Under the pieces are notes generated by a model that was given only the letters and a program-made list of their open reading frames with translations, ran no database searches and was not told the DNA's origin. Below, one piece after another: positions 27,051 through 29,931 of a stretch of DNA of 29,931 nt. The stretch is from CAZWEZ01 sp964632795 (GTDB lineage: Bacteria; Pseudomonadota; Alphaproteobacteria; Rhodospirillales; 2-02-FULL-58-16), in contig CAZWEZ010000044.1 of assembly GCA_964632795.1 (NCBI GenBank), positions 1 through 29,931 on the forward strand, written 5' to 3'. The position numbers and the translations under genes are program-made. How positions within the stretch are numbered: position 1 is the stretch's first letter; each line of letters starts with the position of its first letter.

Positions 27051-27269
27051 ATGCCTCTACCACCCCCGGCGAACCCCCGGTTGGAGGAAAAAGGCAAAAA
27101 ACAAGACCTGACCCCAATTGGAATGATTCCAACCGGCGCTGATTGCTTTATGGGGCCGACATGGTCTCTTACCATGTCGGAGAGCGCGCCAGCGCGTCGG
27201 GCCGCAAGGCCCGTAGCCAAGGGCCACCGGCCCGCCCGGCGATTGAGGGGCATTATATAAGGAGATTTC
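27051..27269. repeat. Hairpin-rich intergenic block before thyX
   Basis: Several palindromes stack in 219 bases: TTGGAA-TGA-TTCCAA (27117-27131), a perfect CCGACATGGT/ACCATGTCGG stem with a five-base loop (27156-27180), CGGGCC-GCAA-GGCCCG, and GGGCC-ACC-GGCCC. An AAGACCTGACCCC string lies at 27104-27116, a type of sequence I associate, from memory, with REP/RAYT-like remnants. The thyX ribosome site (AAGGAG) ends the block. No gene is seen in it. Confidence 0.5.
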
Positions 27270-28208
27270 ATGGAACTGAGCAAGGAACAGAAGGCCGAAA
27301 TCAGGGCCCAGCGCCGGCACAAGTCGACGACCCGCCGGGTGGTCTCCCCGGCGCTGGAGGAGATCCTCTACAAGCCGATCCCGGTGCTGGATCACGGCTT
27401 CGTCCGGGTCATCGACTACATGGGCGACGACTCCGCCATCGTCCAGGCGGCCCGGGTGTCCTACGGCAAGGGGACCCGGCACAGCCGCGACGACGCCGGG
27501 CTGATCCGCTATTTGATGCGCCACCGCCACACCACGCCGTTCGAGATGTGCGAGATCAAGTACCACGTCAAGCTGCCGATCTTCGTCGCCCGCCAGTGGA
27601 TCCGCCACCGCACCGCCAACGTCAACGAGTACTCGGCCCGCTATTCGGTGCTCGATCGCGAGTACTACATCCCGGCGCCCGACCAGCTCGGCACCCAGTC
27701 GCGTTCCAACCGCCAGGGCCGGGGCGCCGTGCTCGAGGGCAAGGAGGCGGCCCGCGTGCTGAAGCTGCTGCGCACCGACGCCGAGCGCTGCTTCGCCGAC
27801 TACCAGGAGATGCTCAACGAGAACGACAAGGGCGAAAGGCTACGCCAGGACCGGGCCGGACTGGCCCGCGAGCTGGCGCGCATGAACCTGACGCTCAACA
27901 CCTATACCCAGTGGTACTGGAAGATCGACCTCCACAACCTGCTGCATTTCCTGTCGCTGCGCGCCGACCCCCACGCCCAGTACGAGATCCAGGTCTACGG
28001 CGAGGCGATGCTGGAGACCCTGCGCCACTGGCTTCCGGTGACCTACGAGGCGTTCATGGACTACCGCAAGGGGGCCGCCGTGCTGTCGGCCAAGGGCCTG
28101 GCGGTGACCCGCAAGCTGCTCGCCGGCGTGGCTGTGAACCAGGAGGACAGCGCCATGAGCAAGCGCGAATGGCATGAACTGATGGCGACCCTGGGCCGCC
28201 AGGGGTAG
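27270..28208 (+). CDS. thyX: Flavin-dependent thymidylate synthase
   Basis: A 312-residue ThyX, which methylates dUMP to dTMP using FAD, NADPH and methylene-tetrahydrofolate, leaving tetrahydrofolate rather than dihydrofolate. The diagnostic ThyX motif RHRxxxxNExSxRY is present as RHRTANVNEYSARY (112-125). The N-terminus has an extra basic stretch (KEQKAEIRAQRRHKSTTRR) compared with short ThyX proteins. ATAAGGAG precedes the ATG by six bases. No thyA is visible in this window. Confidence 0.97.
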   Translation: MELSKEQKAEIRAQRRHKSTTRRVVSPALEEILYKPIPVLDHGFVRVIDYMGDDSAIVQAARVSYGKGTRHSRDDAGLIRYLMRHRHTTPFEMCEIKYHVKLPIFVARQWIRHRTANVNEYSARYSVLDREYYIPAPDQLGTQSRSNRQGRGAVLEGKEAARVLKLLRTDAERCFADYQEMLNENDKGERLRQDRAGLARELARMNLTLNTYTQWYWKIDLHNLLHFLSLRADPHAQYEIQVYGEAMLETLRHWLPVTYEAFMDYRKGAAVLSAKGLAVTRKLLAGVAVNQEDSAMSKREWHELMATLGRQG

Positions 28209-28511
28209 GGATTCCGGGGGGCGCTCAATCCATCGAGTCGACGGTTACATCCTATTGCATTCGATCCCTATGTTCACGTCATGAACACGGATGAGGACGG
28301 ATCGCCCCCCTTACTAACTGTTGATCCTTTCCTTCCTCCGCGAACCTTCGCGCACCTCCGCGCCCTCAGCGGTTATTTTACCGCGGAGGACGCGGAGGTG
28401 CGCGAAGGTTCGCGGAGGAAGGTGCAGAGAAGAAGTTATTGAAAATTATTCCTGGACTGTATTGTGAATCACTTTTCTACTTTCAAAACACATTAATCAA
28501 ACCTCCCCGCG
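28209..28511. other. Gene-free 3' region between thyX and methyltransferase
   Basis: About 300 bases with no ORF. It contains a small GTTCA-CGTCA-TGAAC hairpin (28277-28291), the large palindrome listed separately, and an AT-rich tail (28430-28500). No T-tract terminator is clear. Confidence 0.5.
28331..28422. repeat. 92-bp near-perfect palindrome with decameric sub-repeats
   Basis: A 32-base arm (28331-28362) is perfectly inverted at 28391-28422. The inner 28 bases also pair (CCTC/GAGG, GCGGT/ACCGC) apart from two mismatches, leaving a six-base TATTTT loop, so the whole unit can form one long hairpin. Each arm is built from imperfect ten-base units of the CCTCCGCGNN type. It lies between convergent thyX and the methyltransferase gene and lacks a T-run. 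Confidence 0.7.
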
Positions 28512-29042
28512 TCACTTCATCCGGTAGAGGTAGATACGGGTGGCGTGGAGGTCGTCCAGGGTGCGCACGGACTCCGCCGACCAGCCGTGGAAGGCGAAGA
28601 AGTTGGACAGCACCAGGGCGCCGGGGGGCAGTTCGGCCTCCAGCTTCCCCTTCAGCCGTTCCATGCCCTCCGGGTGCAGGTAGCACACCACCAGCGCCGC
28701 CCCGGAGAGGTCGGCGCGGTGGAAGTCGGCCCGCCGCAGGTCCAGGTTGGGCAACGGCTCCGCCAGCCGTCGCAGCCGCGAGACCAGCCACGGCACCAGC
28801 GACACCTCGAGAGCGACCACCGGGCACCGGGGGTAGCGCCGGGCCAACGGAAAGGCCAGCGTCCCCCACCCCGAGCCGAGCTCGAACACCGTCCCCTCGA
28901 GGTCCTCGGGCAGCGCCGCCAACAGCGCCGCCCTGACCCTCGGCGAGGTCGGCATCGGCGCCATGCCGGTGGCGACGGTGGAAAACAGGATCGACCCGAT
29001 GACCGCCAGCACCAGGGCGAGAACCGCCAGTTCGACCACCAC
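28512..29042 (-). CDS. Membrane-anchored methyltransferase, FAM173-like
   Basis: A 176-residue protein with one N-terminal membrane helix (about 5-25) followed by a small Rossmann-type SAM methyltransferase: PMPTSPRVRAALL, motif I FELGSGWGTLA (53-63), VALEVSLVPWLVSRLRR (76-92), ADFHRADLS and a C-terminal YLYRMK. The order TM helix - P-T - GSG-G - E...PWLV - DLS resembles the eukaryotic FAM173 family (ATPSCKMT/ANTKMT), which methylates lysines of ATP synthase subunit c and ADP/ATP translocase. A similar protein-lysine role is inference. Start is GTG at 29042 with GGAGGAG eight bases upstream. It is divergent from the marR gene. Confidence 0.75.
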   Translation of the reverse strand: MVVELAVLALVLAVIGSILFSTVATGMAPMPTSPRVRAALLAALPEDLEGTVFELGSGWGTLAFPLARRYPRCPVVALEVSLVPWLVSRLRRLAEPLPNLDLRRADFHRADLSGAALVVCYLHPEGMERLKGKLEAELPPGALVLSNFFAFHGWSAESVRTLDDLHATRIYLYRMK

Positions 29043-29138
29043 CGCCTCGGCTCCTCCGTGCGCGCCCGTCCTGGACAGGGGTCTCCAACGACCCTACTCT
29101 GAGATGCCTCGAATGTCCGTTCCAAGCATAGCGCGATC

Positions 29139-29627
29139 ATGCCCGACCCGGTGACCGATAATCGACCGCCATCACGGCGTTCCGGCTCCGCCGCCGGGGA
29201 GCTCGATTTCGACCTCCTGCCGGAGCTTGTCGGCTATCACCTGCGCCGCGCCCACGGGGCGGCCTTCGCCCGCTTCGCCCGGGTCATCGCCGACGGCCAG
29301 GCGACGCCGGGGCAGTTCGGGGTGCTGGTTCTGATCGACGCCAACCCGGGGCTGACCCAATCGGCCCTGGCCAAGGCGGTGGGCATCGAGCGTTCGACCA
29401 TGGTGGCGGCCATCGACGGCCTCGAGAAGCGCTCCCTGGTCGAGCGCCATCCCTCGCCGGTGGACCGCCGGTCCTACGCCCTCGAACTCAGCGCCAGGGG
29501 CAGGGACCTGCTGGCCAAGCTGCGCGGCAAGGTCCGGGAGCACGAGGACCATATAACCATGGGCTTCAGCCAAGGCGAGAAAGCCACCCTGATCAGGCTG
29601 CTGCGCCGCCTCAAGGCCAACTGCTGA
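29139..29627 (+). CDS. MarR-family transcriptional regulator
   Basis: A 162-residue MarR-type repressor/activator with a winged helix-turn-helix (about 57-130). ATPGQFGVLVLI leads into the HTH (QSALAKAVGIERSTMVAAIDGLEKRSLVER) and wing (SPVDRRSYALELSARGRDLL). N- and C-terminal helices form the dimer interface. The ligand is unknown. It is divergent from the methyltransferase with a 96-base gap, the usual layout for a MarR protein controlling its neighbour and itself, but I could not find a clear palindromic operator. The ribosome site before 29139 is weak. Confidence 0.9.
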   Translation: MPDPVTDNRPPSRRSGSAAGELDFDLLPELVGYHLRRAHGAAFARFARVIADGQATPGQFGVLVLIDANPGLTQSALAKAVGIERSTMVAAIDGLEKRSLVERHPSPVDRRSYALELSARGRDLLAKLRGKVREHEDHITMGFSQGEKATLIRLLRRLKANC

Positions 29628-29812
29628 CGCCGCCCCGCCGCCGATCCGTATTGTCCGGACGCACTTGACGGCCGATGACACCATTCATATCTTCACATAA
29701 GAAACCGTTCCTGGCCAAGCCAGCAACGGGTCGGTATTGAACCTCGTCAATTAACCGCGCGACGATGCTTTTTCATTGTGTATTCAATATCTTATACCAA
29801 GGGGCACTGATA
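29628..29812. other. Intergenic region after marR
   Basis: 185 bases, AT-richer from 29680 on. No gene or terminator is recognised; it leads into repeat copy 3. Confidence 0.35.
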
Positions 29813-29826
29813 ATGACCCATAGAGA
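29794..29826 (+). repeat. Dispersed repeat, copy 3 (33 bp)
   Basis: Matches copy 1 (minus strand, 78-110) at 30 of 33 positions and copy 2 over its full 17 bases. It includes an ATG at 29813 preceded by AAGGGG. Confidence 0.7.
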
Positions 29827-29931
29827 TCGCCTCGGCGTGTCGCCGGGTAGGAGGAAAGCCGCCGGCGATGCGGTGCCATCGTCAAGGCTTTTCGACGCCC
29901 TCCGGCGGCACGCCGAGGCGACCGGAACGGC
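29813..29931 (+). CDS. Possible partial CDS at the window end
   Basis: From the ATG at 29813 a frame is open for 39 codons to the window edge (begins MTHRDRLGVSPGRRKAAG). It is rich in Arg and Ala, has no recognisable domain, and starts inside a dispersed repeat. The later codons favour G/C third bases. It may be the start of a real gene or only repeat plus chance. Confidence 0.35.
   Translation, partial: MTHRDRLGVSPGRRKAAGDAVPSSRLFDALRRHAEATGT

Noticed and set aside
28331..28422. Palindrome as a classical rho-independent terminator
   Set aside because: No T-run follows either arm and the stem is far longer than typical terminators; kept as a repeat.

Overview
The window looks like the chromosome of a GC-rich alphaproteobacterium, most likely Rhodospirillales. 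The reasons are the GapR (DUF2312) nucleoid protein, a GltB propeptide and cysteine layout like that known from Azospirillum, ThyX, a def-fmt group, and strong G/C bias at third codon positions. I see no rRNA, tRNA, phage, CRISPR or full-length insertion sequence. Most genes are housekeeping or ordinary accessory genes on both strands.

Layout. 1-8 kb: a DMT exporter; a soluble three-PAS hybrid histidine kinase; an MFS transporter divergent from an N-formylglutamate amidohydrolase-like gene paired with a GCS2-type carboxylate-amine ligase; and a receiver-plus-Hpt signalling protein. 8-11 kb: a 166-bp MITE-like inverted-repeat element immediately upstream of gapR, then cysC, elbB and a duplicated AhpD-like protein. 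11-14.4 kb: truA, fmt and def, all on the minus strand, with a plus-strand gene of unknown function lodged between truA and fmt. 14.4-18.4 kb: a 41-codon ORF resembling the start of a CNT nucleoside transporter, coupled to pyk, followed by a tight operon of two DUF1538 membrane proteins, a PII-like protein and a CBS-pair protein. 18.4-25 kb: a DUF423 membrane protein and gltD-gltB (NADPH glutamate synthase). 25-30 kb: uppP, a lone lsrF-type aldolase/thiolase, thyX, a membrane-anchored methyltransferase resembling the FAM173 lysine methyltransferases, a MarR regulator, and the start of an ORF that runs off the end.

How genes work together. gltD and gltB make the two subunits of one enzyme. def and fmt act at the two ends of N-formylmethionine metabolism, and truA often travels with them. 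The DUF1538 x2 / PII / CBS cluster is the best candidate for a little-described system: membrane proteins of unknown substrate with two cytosolic nucleotide-sensor-type partners, joined by ATGA stop/start overlaps. The hybrid kinase and the receiver-Hpt protein could belong to phosphorelays, but nothing here shows they are partners.

Non-coding structure. Besides the MITE there is a 92-bp near-perfect palindrome after thyX, a hairpin cluster before thyX, and a dispersed short repeat (core ATACCAAGGRGCACTGA). The repeat occurs at both ends of the window and after fmt, usually at or near a stop codon.
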